Assembly (NCBI GenBank): GCA_947508155.1
Contig: CANNRM010000048.1
Location: forward strand, 1 to 5,673
Length of the DNA stretch: 5,673 nucleotides
Direction of reading: 5' to 3'
From: Rickettsiales bacterium
GTDB taxonomy: Bacteria; Pseudomonadota; Alphaproteobacteria; Rickettsiales; Rickettsiaceae
Below, in pieces: positions 5,249-5,673 of the stretch (its first letter is position 1; every line of letters starts with the position of its first letter). The translations under genes were made by a program, and so were the position numbers. Under the pieces are notes generated by a model. The model made no database searches and was not told the origin of the DNA. It saw only the letters and a list, made by a program, of their open reading frames with translations.

Positions 5249-5673
5249 ATGTTAGGATTACTAGTTGCCAGCGCAAAAGGAGCTGTGCGCTTTTTTAATT
5301 TTGTTGTAGAGCAAATTGATTATTTAGAAGAAGAATATGATCCGTATGAATACCCACCGACAGCTACACCACCCAATACACCGACTTCTCCAGCTCTAAA
5401 ATTTTCTGATTTAGACCAATTACAACAACATGCATCAGATGGAAATATTGCGGCTTTTTATGATATTTTCTACAAAATGGTTATTGCAAAATCTCTTACA
5501 GATAAAGGCGCTGATGCTAATATACAAAAGTTACTAGAAAATCTTCAGGCTGAATCATACACACTAGAATCCACTAAAATATTACATATACTACTTGTGT
5601 TTACATATGAGCAATATCCATCTACTCTGATAGTAGCAACTCTTGGGATTGCCGCTAAAATACATTATGCAAT
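5249..5673 (+). CDS. Unrecognised protein, N-terminal 141 residues (3' end beyond the window)
   Basis: The frame is open from the ATG to the window edge with no stop, preceded by a GGAGG site. The family is not recognised. Residues 1-20 are hydrophobic or amphipathic (MLGLLVASAKGAVRFFNFVV) but interrupted by Lys10 and Arg14 and without a clear cleavage site, so this could be a membrane-associating helix rather than a signal peptide. An acidic Tyr-rich patch follows (YLEEEYDPYEY, 25-35), then a Pro/Thr-rich linker (36-48). From about residue 50 the sequence looks helical (LDQLQQHASDGNIAAFYDIF, IQKLLENLQAE, TKILHILLVFTYEQY), ending in a more hydrophobic stretch. No Cys or Trp is seen in this part. 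It is divergent from the 467-residue gene with 188 bp between starts and shares its AT-rich composition. The DGNIAAFYDIFYKM segment might belong to a short helical-repeat array, but only one unit is visible. Confidence 0.75.
   Translation, partial: MLGLLVASAKGAVRFFNFVVEQIDYLEEEYDPYEYPPTATPPNTPTSPALKFSDLDQLQQHASDGNIAAFYDIFYKMVIAKSLTDKGADANIQKLLENLQAESYTLESTKILHILLVFTYEQYPSTLIVATLGIAAKIHYA

Overview
The window looks like a piece of an alphaproteobacterial chromosome, most likely from an intracellular, Rickettsiales- or Holosporales-like lineage. The reasons are the style of the ThrRS, IF3 and LpxA proteins, an S21 with a VHGGN-type N-terminus resembling Rickettsia S21 (judged from memory, not by search), the moderate-to-low GC, and palindromic elements with ends of the GTCATTGCGAGGAG and CGAGGATGACG types in nearly every gap. 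The presence of lpxA implies an organism that makes lipid A. The taxonomic call is inference.

Left block (1-3531, all + strand): four housekeeping genes in a row. thrS (threonyl-tRNA synthetase) lacks its 5' end because of the window edge and is interrupted by an in-frame TAG at 687-689. It is followed by infC (IF3, GTG start), lpxA (first step of lipid A synthesis) and rpsU (ribosomal protein S21). Three are translation genes and one is an envelope gene. infC is followed directly by lpxA rather than by the usual rpmI-rplT, and lpxA stands apart from its usual partners fabZ, lpxD and lpxB.

Gaps: thrS/infC holds a 134-bp inverted-repeat element. infC/lpxA holds a near-perfect 35-bp-arm palindrome. 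lpxA/rpsU holds a divergent copy of the second element plus what looks like a half copy of the first. A compact CCCCGG hairpin lies past rpsU. The three elements upstream of infC, lpxA and rpsU end in ATGACG, 34-48 bp before the next start codon. In front of rpsU this hexamer is well placed to act as a -35-like box.

Right block (3657-5673): visibly more AT-rich, with two unrecognised genes that diverge from a 188-bp spacer. The leftward gene encodes a 467-residue, Cys- and Trp-free, Pro/Ser/Thr/Gln-rich then helical protein with a strongly basic tail. The rightward gene runs off the window and encodes a protein with a hydrophobic N-terminus, a Pro/Thr-rich linker and a helical region. They look like accessory, possibly host-directed proteins, but no family could be assigned.

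The main points of interest are the nonsense codon inside an essential tRNA synthetase gene, the layered palindromic elements at gene boundaries, and the divergent orphan pair.
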